The position numbers and the translations under genes are program-made. Below, one piece after another: positions 36,091 to 44,791 of a stretch of DNA of 60,676 nucleotides; positions within the stretch are counted from its first letter, which is position 1; each line of letters begins with the position of its first letter. The DNA lies in NCBI GenBank assembly GCA_044508675.1, contig JBIQHF010000018.1, forward strand, positions 1 through 60,676. Direction: 5' to 3'. The DNA is from Raineyella sp044508675 (GTDB lineage Bacteria; Actinomycetota; Actinomycetes; Propionibacteriales; Propionibacteriaceae). The notes below the pieces were generated by a model. That model was not told the DNA's origin. It saw nothing but the letters and a program-made list of their open reading frames with translations, and did not search any database.

Positions 36091-36118
36091 CAGTGGTGGC
36101 TGACCGAGGGGATGAGGG

Positions 36119-36700
36119 ATGAGCCTGAAGACGATGATGTCCGGTGCCGCGATCGCGGGAACTGCAGTTCTGTTGTTGGGCGGGTGTGGCGGTGCGTCGC
36201 GGTCGGGGCCGGATCCGGGGCCGACGTGGTCGTGTACGCCGGATGGGTCCGGTGAGCCGTGCACCGAGGAGAAGGCCGCTGCTCAGGCGGTGGAGGCGGA
36301 GGCGTACGCGGAGGCGATGCACGCGTACCGAGAGGTCACCAAGGAACACAACCGGATCATGGCCACGGGAGGGGTGGAATCGCCGACCGAGACGATGGAG
36401 CGCTATGAGGCGGGTGAATTCCTTACTTATTTCTCGGAGTTCTTTGCCTACATGTCGGAGGTAGAAGCCGTCGGAAAGCCCGGAGTCGAGCTACAGGCCC
36501 TAGAGCCTGTATCAATGGAGGGTGACAAGCTCCAGCTTCGCTCTTGCGAGGATGGGCGTGCGAACGTCGTCACCTCACCTACGGGGGAAGTACTCGGTCG
36601 CGGAGGCCGTGGCTCATTGGATATCTATTTTGAGCGTCTCGATGGCCGTTGGGTGATCGTTGACTTCTTGGACAGCGAGGTCGACCTATGCGACGCATGA
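36119..36700 (+). CDS. Predicted lipoprotein, unknown function
   Basis: A 193-residue exported protein with a signal peptide ending in the lipobox LLGGC (Cys about 22). It should be anchored to the outer face of the membrane. After a short Gly/Pro linker comes a helical stretch rich in Ala and Glu, then a compact C-terminal domain ending in DGRWVIVDFLDSEVDLCDA. Four more Cys could form disulfides. GAGGGATG surrounds the start. The GC content is visibly lower than in core genes. It overlaps the next gene by 13 bases, so the two are probably made together. Confidence 0.75.
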   Translation: MSLKTMMSGAAIAGTAVLLLGGCGGASRSGPDPGPTWSCTPDGSGEPCTEEKAAAQAVEAEAYAEAMHAYREVTKEHNRIMATGGVESPTETMERYEAGEFLTYFSEFFAYMSEVEAVGKPGVELQALEPVSMEGDKLQLRSCEDGRANVVTSPTGEVLGRGGRGSLDIYFERLDGRWVIVDFLDSEVDLCDA

Positions 36701-37488
36701 TGACAGGCGCGACTCTCGGACTGGCAACCGTCCTGGCTCTGGGCACTTCTACGCTGGCCCATGCTGAGGAGAGCCGCTCGAACTTCCGGTGGGTGGGCGT
36801 TGACCAGTCTGGTCAGGACTCGGCCACGGGCGTGGTGCGGAGCACCAGCACGAAACCGGGGGTCGCGGTCCAGCAGAGGGCTGGCGGCTCGGCTGGCGGT
36901 TCCGGGTCGGCTGGGCGGGCTGGTGCGCCGGCAGGTCAGGGGGTGCAGGGGAACGGTGACAGCGGTGGTCCGATCCTGGTTCCTGCGCCGGCGTTCACTC
37001 CCAATGCGGGGGCGGGGGTGTCGCCGCAGGTGGTGGCCCAGCAGGCGGCGGCTGACCTGCGGTTGCCGGTGCAGGCGGTGCGGGTGGGGCCGGATCCGTC
37101 GTTGAACAAGTGGGACATGCTGGCGGTGGGCTACCCGGTGTGGCTGTGGCGGGAGGGGCTGGTCACGAGCAGGGAGTCGGTGTCGTTGTCGGGGGCCTCG
37201 TTGCTGATGGTGGCCACCTACGAGTCGTCCTCGTATGACATGGGTGACGGGCAGGTGGTTCGGTGCGCGGTGTCGACGCCGTGGGTGAAGGGGGCGCAGC
37301 CGCCGGGGACGGCGTCGCCGACGTGTGGGTATGTGTATGAGGAGCCGGGGGTGTACACGATCACGGCGACCCATACGTGGGGTTTGGAGTGGTCGGGGAT
37401 GGGGGCGTCGGGCTCGTTCCCGTTGACCAACACGTCGTCGACGACCCTGAAGGTAGGGGAGCTGGCGTCGGTGATCATCGAACGCTGA
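36688..37488 (+). CDS. Secreted protein with a PKD-like C-terminal domain
   Basis: A 266-residue protein with a Sec signal peptide (cleavage likely after AHA, about residue 27), a Gly/Ala/Ser-rich linker, and a C-terminal region from about residue 118. That region resembles a family of small actinobacterial secreted proteins, often mislabelled ATP/GTP-binding protein. Features are DPSLNKWDMLAVGYPVWLW, then a PKD-like DMGDG...CGYVYEEPGVYTITATHTW with two Cys, and a terminal STTLKVGEL block. No catalytic motif is seen. It overlaps the lipoprotein gene, and a palindrome follows. Confidence 0.7.
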   Translation: MRRMMTGATLGLATVLALGTSTLAHAEESRSNFRWVGVDQSGQDSATGVVRSTSTKPGVAVQQRAGGSAGGSGSAGRAGAPAGQGVQGNGDSGGPILVPAPAFTPNAGAGVSPQVVAQQAAADLRLPVQAVRVGPDPSLNKWDMLAVGYPVWLWREGLVTSRESVSLSGASLLMVATYESSSYDMGDGQVVRCAVSTPWVKGAQPPGTASPTCGYVYEEPGVYTITATHTWGLEWSGMGASGSFPLTNTSSTTLKVGELASVIIER

Positions 37489-37535
37489 CCACTGGGTTTC
37501 GAGGTGCTGGGTTTCGAAGTGCGGGTCGGGCCTTT

Positions 37536-37581
37536 CCAGTTCTTGATCGTGGGTCGTCCGGGACCCACGATCAAGAACTGG
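37536..37581. repeat. 44-bp palindromic element, copy 2 (inverted relative to copy 1)
   Basis: CAGTTCTTGATCGTGGGTC-gtccgg-GACCCACGATCAAGAACTG has perfect 19-bp arms, extended by C-G and T-A pairs. The asymmetric centre shows it is the reverse complement of copy 1. It sits between the exported cassette and the convergent nirK gene, where it would also work as a bidirectional terminator. Confidence 0.88.
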
Positions 37582-37613
37582 AGGGCCGGGTCAGGGAGGG
37601 CCGCAGAGCCGCC

Positions 37614-40367
37614 TCAGTCGGTGACCGCCAGCGTGCCGTGGGCGCCACGCTCGGCCAGCGTCATCTGGTGGTTGACCAGCGAGTAGTTTCCGGCCTCGGG
37701 CATCACCAGTTCGACGAACCCGCCCTGGCTGGCCTGCAGGTCGAGGGTCTGGCTGCCCCCGGGACCCGGGTCAGTGCAGGAGTCGGTCCCGGTGACCGCC
37801 CCCGGGGGCAGCCCGCACCGCAGCAGCCAGCCACCCTCCTTCCACACCGAGTCGAACTGCCCACCGACGACATGGAAGGCGAGCGACTCGTTCGGGCCGG
37901 CGTCCAGCACCCACAGCCGGACGCGCTCACCGGTGGTGGCCTGCAGGGGAGCGGCATCGTACTGGTTCGGGTAGCCGTTGAAGACGACCGCGTCGGGTGT
38001 CCGGGCAGCGATCTTGTCGGCGTTGCCGGCCGTGCCCGGCGGGCCGTAGTACTGCTCGCCCTGCACCAGGAGGTACTCCCGGTCCACGGCCGGCAGGTCC
38101 GGCGGGTCGATCACCACCGCGCCGTACATGCCGTTGGCGATGTGGGAGGACATTGGCATGGTCGAGCAGTGGTACATCCACACCCCCGACCGGGTCGCGG
38201 TGAACCGGTAGGTCAGGGTCTCCCCGGGGGCGATCGTCCGCATCGGCTGGTCCGGGGCCAGCGCACCGGCATGGAAGTCGATGCCGTGGCCCATCGACCC
38301 GTCGTTCACCAGGGTGATCTCGAAGACGTCGCCGATCCGGCCGTGCAGCGGGGTACCCGGGACCGTGCCGTTGAAGGTCCATACCTCCTGGGTGACCCCG
38401 GGGGCGACCTCCTGCTGCTGTTCCCGGACGGTGAACGTGACCCGGTGGACCTGCTCGTCCCCGACCGGCGGAAGCTGCGGATCGTACGGTTCCCAGCCGT
38501 CCGCAGGGGTGGCGTGGCGGTCCCAGACCGCGTCGGGTGCGGTCGCGGCCGGTCCTGCGGTCCCGGGCATGGCGTGGCCGGAGTGGCCGGCGTCCGCCGG
38601 GGTCGAGGGACCAGTCGCCGGTGCGTCGCCGGTGGCCACGACCTGCAAGGTCATGCCCATCTGCCGGTGCCCGGCGATCGAGCACCATCCCTCGGTCGAG
38701 GCGCTGATGATGCCTGCGTCGAGGGTGGCGGTGTCACCGGGGGCGACCTTGCCGGTCTCGGTGCCGTTGGCCAGCACCAGGTCATGCACCTGGCCGTCGG
38801 ACTCGGTGTTGGTCAGCTCGATCACCAGCCGGTCACCGACCGGCACCCCGATCGTGTCCGGCGTGAAGCGCATGTCGGCGGCGCTGACCTGCACGGTGGT
38901 GGTGTGGCCGGTCGCCGGCACACCGGCGTCCCCGCCGGCCGGGCCAGCGCCCTGGAGCGCCGCGGCCGCGGGGCGGGGGGTGAGCGATCCGACGACCGCG
39001 ACCGGGTCGATCATGCCGGCCAGCACCACCAGCAGAGAGAACACCCCGACCGCCGCGGCGAACTGGCCCTGGGTGCGCCGGCGCCGGGTCGTGTCGTCCA
39101 GCGGATCGGGCGGCTGGGGAGCGGTCCGGTCGCGCTGGCGCACCAGCCGCAGGCCGGTGACCACCGTGATGACCAGCAGCCCGATCGTCCAGGCCATCAC
39201 CGCGTACACGGTCAGGGAGGTGGTGACCTTGACCAGGCTCGGCAGTGGCAGCAGGTAGGCCAGGCCGGCGATGTTGGCCAGGGCCACCCGGGCGGCACCG
39301 CCGGCATCGGCCACCGCGGTCGTCCGACGCACGATCGAGGGGCCACCACCGACCACGACGGGTAGGAGGTAGCTCAGCGCCCCCAGGAGCACCTGTGCCA
39401 CGAATCCGGCGGCGAACGGGCCGACGAGCGTACGGATGCCGCCGACGGCCGTGGCCAGGTCCGCGGCGGTGACCAGGTGGACCCCGACCGCGACCAGGCA
39501 GCCGGCCCACCACAGCAGCCCGGCCAGCATCGACCAGGTCGGGAAGTCCGCCGGGCGCCGGCCGATCGCCTCGCGGACCAGCGGGCCGGCCAGGGTCGCC
39601 AGTCCGCCCAGGTACCCCAGCACGGCCAGCACCGCGATCCAGCGCCAGCCGGCGAAACCGGCGATGCCGAGCAGCAGCGTCGCCCCCGCCAGCAGCCACC
39701 AGGCGCGGCGCGCCAGCAGGACGGTCGCGTCGTCGGCACGGGTCCGCAGCATCGTCGGCCACAGCGTGACCACCGTGCCGGCGATGGTCAGGCCGACCCA
39801 GCCCAGCAGGTTCAGGGCCAGGTGGGCCAACAGCTGCCGGGCGTACGCCTCTCCCTCGGCGGTGGCCAGTCGGCTGCCCAGCCAGGCACCGACCGGCAGC
39901 ATCAGGGCGGCCGCCACGTAGTAGCGCACCGTCACCGTGAACCGGGCCGGCAGTGAGCCGCGGACCTGCCGGGCCAGCGCCACCGCGTGCCCGGCGGCGG
40001 CCAGCCCGACCAGGACGGCGCCGGTGTAGAGGATCGGGCGCTGGTCCGTCATCAGGCCGGCGACCACCCCGACGACGCCGAGGTTGAGCGTGCCCAGGAC
40101 CAGCACGTCCCGGCGGTCGTGGTCGGTGGTGCTGCGCAGGATCGCGTCGGTGAAGTAGGTCGACCAGACCATGATCGCGTTGGAGACCGCGCCGAGCAGC
40201 AGCAGGTGCACCATCAGCCACCGGGGCTCGGGGACGAAGCGGTGCATCATCACCACGATGACCTCGGCGACCAGCCAGGCCATCATGGGCAGCGAACGCA
40301 GCAGCATCCGGCGTCGTCGGCCGGTCGGGCGGCGTCCGGTGGTCGGTGCGGGGCGGCTGATCTGCAC
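37614..40367 (-). CDS. nirK: Copper nitrite reductase NirK fused to a polytopic membrane domain and an extra cupredoxin domain
   Basis: A 917-residue fusion. Residues about 20-480 hold ten or more hydrophobic helices. Residues about 490-585 are a cupredoxin domain with a type 1 copper set (His in QVHDLVL, Cys/His/Met in WCSIAGHRQMGM). Residues about 630-917 are NirK: HGIDFH (type 1 and 2 His plus catalytic Asp), YHC, SSHIANGM, FHVVGG (catalytic His) and VNHQM (type 2 His). All copper and catalytic residues are kept; the FHVVGG form resembles AniA. It should reduce nitrite to NO outside the membrane. GTG follows AGGAGG, one base after the upstream stop. Confidence 0.88.
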   Translation of the reverse strand: MQISRPAPTTGRRPTGRRRRMLLRSLPMMAWLVAEVIVVMMHRFVPEPRWLMVHLLLLGAVSNAIMVWSTYFTDAILRSTTDHDRRDVLVLGTLNLGVVGVVAGLMTDQRPILYTGAVLVGLAAAGHAVALARQVRGSLPARFTVTVRYYVAAALMLPVGAWLGSRLATAEGEAYARQLLAHLALNLLGWVGLTIAGTVVTLWPTMLRTRADDATVLLARRAWWLLAGATLLLGIAGFAGWRWIAVLAVLGYLGGLATLAGPLVREAIGRRPADFPTWSMLAGLLWWAGCLVAVGVHLVTAADLATAVGGIRTLVGPFAAGFVAQVLLGALSYLLPVVVGGGPSIVRRTTAVADAGGAARVALANIAGLAYLLPLPSLVKVTTSLTVYAVMAWTIGLLVITVVTGLRLVRQRDRTAPQPPDPLDDTTRRRRTQGQFAAAVGVFSLLVVLAGMIDPVAVVGSLTPRPAAAALQGAGPAGGDAGVPATGHTTTVQVSAADMRFTPDTIGVPVGDRLVIELTNTESDGQVHDLVLANGTETGKVAPGDTATLDAGIISASTEGWCSIAGHRQMGMTLQVVATGDAPATGPSTPADAGHSGHAMPGTAGPAATAPDAVWDRHATPADGWEPYDPQLPPVGDEQVHRVTFTVREQQQEVAPGVTQEVWTFNGTVPGTPLHGRIGDVFEITLVNDGSMGHGIDFHAGALAPDQPMRTIAPGETLTYRFTATRSGVWMYHCSTMPMSSHIANGMYGAVVIDPPDLPAVDREYLLVQGEQYYGPPGTAGNADKIAARTPDAVVFNGYPNQYDAAPLQATTGERVRLWVLDAGPNESLAFHVVGGQFDSVWKEGGWLLRCGLPPGAVTGTDSCTDPGPGGSQTLDLQASQGGFVELVMPEAGNYSLVNHQMTLAERGAHGTLAVTD

Positions 40368-40368
40368 G

Positions 40369-41571
40369 TCAGGCCTCCTGGGCGACGGTCGTCGTACGGT
40401 CGGCGGTCCCGGTGGGCTCGGCGGCCCCGGGGGCCTGGGAGGCCCGGGTGCGGTCCGCGGCCCGGGTGAGTGTCGCGTTGGCACTGCTCGCCGCTGCGGT
40501 GGCGACGAGGGCGAGCAGTGCCAACACGTTCAGGGTGCCGGCGACGGCCCGGACCGGCTCGGCGCCGGCCAGGTCGGCCACCACCCGCACCAGCAGGGAG
40601 CCGTGCAGCAGGACGGCGACGCCCCAGAAGGCCGGCGTGTACGGGAGCGGGCGGCGCAGCACTGCCGGCAGGATCACCGGGGCGTGGGCGAGGATCATCG
40701 ACATCACGAACCCGAGGAACGTGGCGTGCAGCACCGCGTCGTAGCGCAACCCGGACAGTGCCGGGCGCAGCCACAGCAGGCCAGCCACCACGAGCCAGCC
40801 GTAGCCGGCCAGCAGGCACGCCGCGCTGAACCGCGGCAGCCCGGTGGATCGGATGGTCCGGCGGGCGATGTCGCGGATCGCGAACACCACAGCGAGAACG
40901 ACCAGCAGCACCCCGAACGCGGGCAGCCCGGCATCCGGCCACAGCGTCGCGGTGGCGACCGCCACGACCAGGGCCAGGGCCAGCGCGAGGGCCTGGTCGT
41001 CACGTCGCTGCTGGGGGCCCGGATCGATCGCGAGCTGGCCGACGCGGGCCAGCTCGACCCGTTCCCCGGCGATGGTCAGGACCAGGTAGCCGGTCAGCCA
41101 CGGCACCAGCGGCGGTATGGCGACCCCGCCCAGCCACAGCCCGATCGCGCCGACCGCCAGGAACCCTCCGGAGAACTGGATCGCCACCGCGGGATCGTAG
41201 GACCGGCGCCACAGCGGCAGGTAGACGACCAGGAGGCCGAGCGCGCCTAACAGCATCAGCACCTGCCCCACCCACAGCGGGGCGGGGGAGAGGGTGAGCA
41301 GCGAGCCGAACGACATGCCCAGCGGCGCGACGTACGCCCAGCGGCGTCCCAACGCGACCGCGCGCTCCAGGGCGATCAGGGAGCCGACGAAGCCGATCGT
41401 CATCAGCATGCCGTGGACGTCGGCCAGGCGCTGGATGCTGAGCGGGGCCGGCAGGCCCAGCAGCACCAGGCCGGCGTCCAGTCCGAGCACCAGGGCGATC
41501 CCGCTGGGCAGCAGCAGGGCCAGCCTCCGGCGTTCGGTCGGCCGTGGGTCGGCCACCCCCTTTTTAGTCAC
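40369..41571 (-). CDS. NnrS-like polytopic membrane protein
   Basis: A 400-residue protein with about twelve hydrophobic segments. HGMLMTIGFVGSLIALERA near the N-terminus and HATFLGFVMSMILAHAP near residue 280 recall NnrS-type haem/copper membrane proteins linked to NO metabolism. It is separated by 1 nt from nirK and shares its transcript. It may help assembly or electron supply, but that is inference. The GTG lies 6 nt after TACACT, so the start is probably leaderless; a second GTG five codons later has AAGGGGG before it. Confidence 0.7.
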   Translation of the reverse strand: MTKKGVADPRPTERRRLALLLPSGIALVLGLDAGLVLLGLPAPLSIQRLADVHGMLMTIGFVGSLIALERAVALGRRWAYVAPLGMSFGSLLTLSPAPLWVGQVLMLLGALGLLVVYLPLWRRSYDPAVAIQFSGGFLAVGAIGLWLGGVAIPPLVPWLTGYLVLTIAGERVELARVGQLAIDPGPQQRRDDQALALALALVVAVATATLWPDAGLPAFGVLLVVLAVVFAIRDIARRTIRSTGLPRFSAACLLAGYGWLVVAGLLWLRPALSGLRYDAVLHATFLGFVMSMILAHAPVILPAVLRRPLPYTPAFWGVAVLLHGSLLVRVVADLAGAEPVRAVAGTLNVLALLALVATAAASSANATLTRAADRTRASQAPGAAEPTGTADRTTTVAQEA

Positions 41572-41577
41572 GGATGA

Positions 41578-41583
41578 AGTGTA
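41578..41583 (-). promoter_or_regulatory. -10 box of a leaderless promoter (nnrS-like/nirK operon)
   Basis: TACACT on the minus strand, then 6 nt, then GTG. The gap to the divergent regulator gene is 129 bases and contains no convincing FNR box. Confidence 0.55.
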
Positions 41584-41700
41584 TAAATAAGGAGGGGTGG
41601 CTCCAAACCGGGGTCCCGCCCCCGGGGACAGCGGTGGCGTACCGTTGTGGTCACGTCTGGCCGAACCACCGTTCCCGCGACACCGAACAGGAGGCGTGCC

Positions 41701-42402
41701 ATGATCACCACCGGTCAGCCCGCTCGGGGCGACACCTGTGTCAGCACCGTGCCGATCTTCGGTCGGCTCTCGTACGAGGACCAGGCCGCGGTCGCCGAGC
41801 GGGCGGTGCCCACCAAGGTGGCCAAGGGCGAGGTCATCTACCGGGCCGGGCAGGCGACCTCGCAGTTGCTGGTCGTCCACAAGGGGAGGATCCGGATCTC
41901 CCGGTACACCCCGGACGGCCACGAGCAGCTGATCCGCGTACTCGGCCCCGGCGACTTCATCGGCGAGGCCTCGTTCCTGACCGGCGAGCGCCCCGACCAC
42001 TGGGCCACCGCGATGGCCGACAGCATGATGTGCGTCTTCCGCCACGACGATCTGGCGGGGCTGGTCGCCGAGCACCCCAGCATCGGCCTGGGCATCCTCA
42101 CCACCGTCAGCCAGCGCCTTTCCGAGACCGAGCACCGCCTCGTCGGGCTCGCCGTGGCCGACGTCGACGTCCGCCTGGCCGACTACCTGCTCGACCTGCC
42201 CTCCCGGCAGGTCGACGGCGTCGTACGCCTGCGCCTGCCGCTGGCCAAGAAGGACATCGCCTCCCTGCTCGGCACCACCCCGGAGACGCTCAGCCGGACC
42301 CTGGCCCGGATGGCCCAGGACGGCCTGATCGCGCTGCAGGGGCCGCGGGAGCTCGACCTGCTCGACCCCGATGCACTGATCGACCTGACCACCGGGAAGT
42401 AG
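41701..42402 (+). CDS. Crp/Fnr family transcriptional regulator
   Basis: A 233-residue regulator with an N-terminal cyclic-nucleotide-type beta-barrel (about residues 14-120, with PGDFIGEASFLTG), a dimer helix and a C-terminal winged helix. The recognition segment is GTTPETLSRTLARM, with the E..SR pattern that lets FNR read TTGAT half-sites. Only two Cys are present (about residues 13 and 105), so it is not a four-Cys iron-sulfur FNR. It may sense NO, redox or a nucleotide. It is divergent from the nirK operon; AGGAGG precedes the ATG. Confidence 0.9.
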   Translation: MITTGQPARGDTCVSTVPIFGRLSYEDQAAVAERAVPTKVAKGEVIYRAGQATSQLLVVHKGRIRISRYTPDGHEQLIRVLGPGDFIGEASFLTGERPDHWATAMADSMMCVFRHDDLAGLVAEHPSIGLGILTTVSQRLSETEHRLVGLAVADVDVRLADYLLDLPSRQVDGVVRLRLPLAKKDIASLLGTTPETLSRTLARMAQDGLIALQGPRELDLLDPDALIDLTTGK

Positions 42403-42503
42403 TCCCGGCGCCGACCCCACGGAACACACGCCCTCGTCCGGGCGGCGTGGCCGCGTACGATGCCGGTGGTCCCGCGGGTGCGGGGCCGAGGGAGGAGCAC
42501 ACC

Positions 42504-42854
42504 ATGGCCGAAGGGATCCGGATCGCAGCGGTGGGGGACATCGCCGACCAGGCGGTGCTGGTCATTCCGAAGGCGACCAGTGGGACCGCCGAGGACATCG
42601 CGGTGTTCCGCGACGGTGACGCCTACTTCGCCCTGGACGACATGTGCACCCACCAGGAGGCCCTGTTGTCGCGCGGCTGGGTGGAGGACGGTGAGGTCGT
42701 CTGCCCCCTGCATCTGGCGCGGTTCCGGCTGGCCGATGGCATGCCCACCTGCTTCCCGGCCAACTGGCCCACCCCCACCCACCGGGTCGAACTGCGGGAC
42801 GAGGAGATCTGGCTGTTCCCCGGTGTTCCGGTCGAGGGCGCCCCGGCGCTCTGA
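42504..42854 (+). CDS. Rieske [2Fe-2S] protein
   Basis: A 116-residue ferredoxin-like protein with both Rieske boxes: CTHQEA (Cys-x-His) and CPLHLARF (Cys-x-x-His). It is soluble and similar in size to NirD-type or dioxygenase-type Rieske ferredoxins. It probably passes electrons to an oxidoreductase, and the nitrite-related neighbours make a link to that pathway possible. The ATG has GGAGGA upstream. The long frame running back through the regulator is not used. Confidence 0.88.
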   Translation: MAEGIRIAAVGDIADQAVLVIPKATSGTAEDIAVFRDGDAYFALDDMCTHQEALLSRGWVEDGEVVCPLHLARFRLADGMPTCFPANWPTPTHRVELRDEEIWLFPGVPVEGAPAL

Positions 42855-42877
42855 CGCCCGCACGGGACAGGAGCACG

Positions 42878-44791
42878 ATGAGCGTCGAGCTGACCGGCAT
42901 CCGGGACTTCCTGGCCTCCAGCCACCCGTTCGACCTGCTGCCGGACGGCGTGGTCGAGGACCTGGTCACGCAGCTGACCGTCCGCTACTACCGGCGGGAC
43001 ACCGTGATCATGAGCGCCGGCCGCCCGGTCGAGGGGGTCCACCTGCTGCGCAGCGGGGCGGTGGACATCACCGACGCGAACGGCGTCCTGGTCGACCGGT
43101 GCGCCGAGGGCGGCGTGTTCGGGGTGTCCGCGGCCCGTGATGATGGCCCTTCCCGGTACACGATGACGGCGCTGGAGGACAGCCTGGCGCTGCTGATCGA
43201 GCCCGCACTGTTCCGGCGACTGCTGGCCGCCCACCCGGACTTCGCCCGGTTCTTCGACGAGCAGTCGGCCGAACGTGTGCGGGCCGCCCTGGAGGCGCTG
43301 CGGATGCCCGACTCGGGCCGGGAGGTATTGCGTACGACACTGCGCGACATCCTCCGGCGGGGGCCGGTGGCGGTGGACGCGGCGACACCCATCCGGCAGG
43401 CCGCCCGGCTGATGACCGACCGGAAGGTGTCCGCGCTGCTGGTCACCGCGGCGGGGGAGGGATCGGGGGACCACCCGGGCGACGGCTCGGTGAGCCCTGC
43501 CGGCCGCGGTGTCCTGACCGGCATCGTCACCGACCGCGACATCCGCCGACTGGTGGTCGGCGAGGGCGTCCCGGCCGACGGTCCGGTCTCCTCGATCATG
43601 ACCGCCGAGCCGATGACGGTCGCACCGGACGCCACCGCGGTCGAGGCGATGCTGACGATGATGCAGCGCGGCTTCCACCACCTGCCGGTGGTCGAGCACG
43701 GCCGGCCGATCGGCATGGTGACCAGCGGGGACCTGATGCGGCTGCAGCAGGCGAACCCGGTCGCGATCGTCGGCTCCATCACCGCCTGCGACTCCCTGGA
43801 GCAGTTGATCGCGGCCCGCAGCCGGCTGCCCGCCCTGGTCCGGGACCTGGTCCGTCAGGACGCCTCGCCCGTGGAGATCGGCCGGATCGTCACCGCGGTG
43901 GGCGACGCTGTCACCCGTGCGCTGCTGAGGATCGTCGAGACCGACCTGGGGCCGGTGCCCGGGCCGTACGCCTGGGTCGCGCTCGGCTCGCAGGGGCGCT
44001 ACGAGCTGGGCCTGTCCTCCGACCAGGACAATGCCCTGGTGCTGGCCGATGAGCCGGACCAGGAGGCGGCGCGGTGGTTCGCGACGCTGGCCGAGCGGGT
44101 CAGCCAGGGCCTGGCCGCCTGCGGCTATCCGCTGTGCCCGGGCGACATGATGGCCTCCAATCCGCGGTGGCGGCTGTCCCGGACCCGCTGGCAGCAGCTC
44201 TTCACCACCTGGATCAGCGAACCCGACTCCGACGCGGTGTTGTATGCCGACACGTTCTTCGACATGCGCGCGCTGACCGGGGCGGCGCTGGTCGAGCCGA
44301 TTCGCGACCGGGTGCTGCGCAGCACCGCGGCAAATCCGCGCTTCCTGGCCCGGCTGGCCCGCGAGGCGGTGACCTGGCAGCCACCGCTCGGCCTGTTCCG
44401 CGGCTTCGTGCTGGACCGGACCGGCCGGGGCTCCCGCGGCCTCGACCTCAAGGCCGGTGGGCTGGTGCCGATCGTCCAACTGGCCCGGATCCATGCCCTC
44501 GCCGCCGGCCTGCCCGAGGTCAGCACCGGTGCGCGGCTGGTGGCCGCCGCGAGCGCCGGGACGATCTCGCAGCAGCGCGCCGACGACCTGGGGGGTGCGC
44601 ACGAGATGATCAGCCACCTGCGGCTGCGGCACCAGGCCGACCAGACCGAGCACGGCCAGCCGGCCGGCAACGTGATCGACCCGGCCCGCCTCTCCACACT
44701 GGACCGCAACAGCCTGCGGGACGCCTTCGGGATCATCAAGGACGCCCAACAGGAACTCGCCTACACCTACCGGCTCCACACCGTGTCATGA
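42878..44791 (+). CDS. cNMP-binding, two-CBS, DUF294 nucleotidyltransferase-like protein
   Basis: A 637-residue cytoplasmic signalling protein. In order: a cyclic-nucleotide-binding-like barrel (about residues 18-135), two CBS motifs (about 165-305, broken by a Gly/Ser insertion), a DUF294 nucleotidyltransferase-like domain with LGSQGRYELGLSSDQDN (GSxxR and the D-x-D type acidic pair), and the DUF294 C-terminal helical domain. Such proteins are usually encoded with a DnaQ-like exonuclease, as here (ATGA overlap). Their biochemical activity is not settled. Confidence 0.88.
   Translation: MSVELTGIRDFLASSHPFDLLPDGVVEDLVTQLTVRYYRRDTVIMSAGRPVEGVHLLRSGAVDITDANGVLVDRCAEGGVFGVSAARDDGPSRYTMTALEDSLALLIEPALFRRLLAAHPDFARFFDEQSAERVRAALEALRMPDSGREVLRTTLRDILRRGPVAVDAATPIRQAARLMTDRKVSALLVTAAGEGSGDHPGDGSVSPAGRGVLTGIVTDRDIRRLVVGEGVPADGPVSSIMTAEPMTVAPDATAVEAMLTMMQRGFHHLPVVEHGRPIGMVTSGDLMRLQQANPVAIVGSITACDSLEQLIAARSRLPALVRDLVRQDASPVEIGRIVTAVGDAVTRALLRIVETDLGPVPGPYAWVALGSQGRYELGLSSDQDNALVLADEPDQEAARWFATLAERVSQGLAACGYPLCPGDMMASNPRWRLSRTRWQQLFTTWISEPDSDAVLYADTFFDMRALTGAALVEPIRDRVLRSTAANPRFLARLAREAVTWQPPLGLFRGFVLDRTGRGSRGLDLKAGGLVPIVQLARIHALAAGLPEVSTGARLVAAASAGTISQQRADDLGGAHEMISHLRLRHQADQTEHGQPAGNVIDPARLSTLDRNSLRDAFGIIKDAQQELAYTYRLHTVS

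Noticed and set aside
41572..41700. FNR box in the nirK/regulator divergent gap
   Set aside because: I looked for TTGAT-N4-ATCAA variants and found none within two mismatches; autoregulation is not supported by sequence.
42623..44779. A 718-codon minus-strand frame opposite the Rieske and DUF294 genes
   Set aside because: Composition typical of antisense high-GC frames (His/Arg/Gly/Pro), with no start context.
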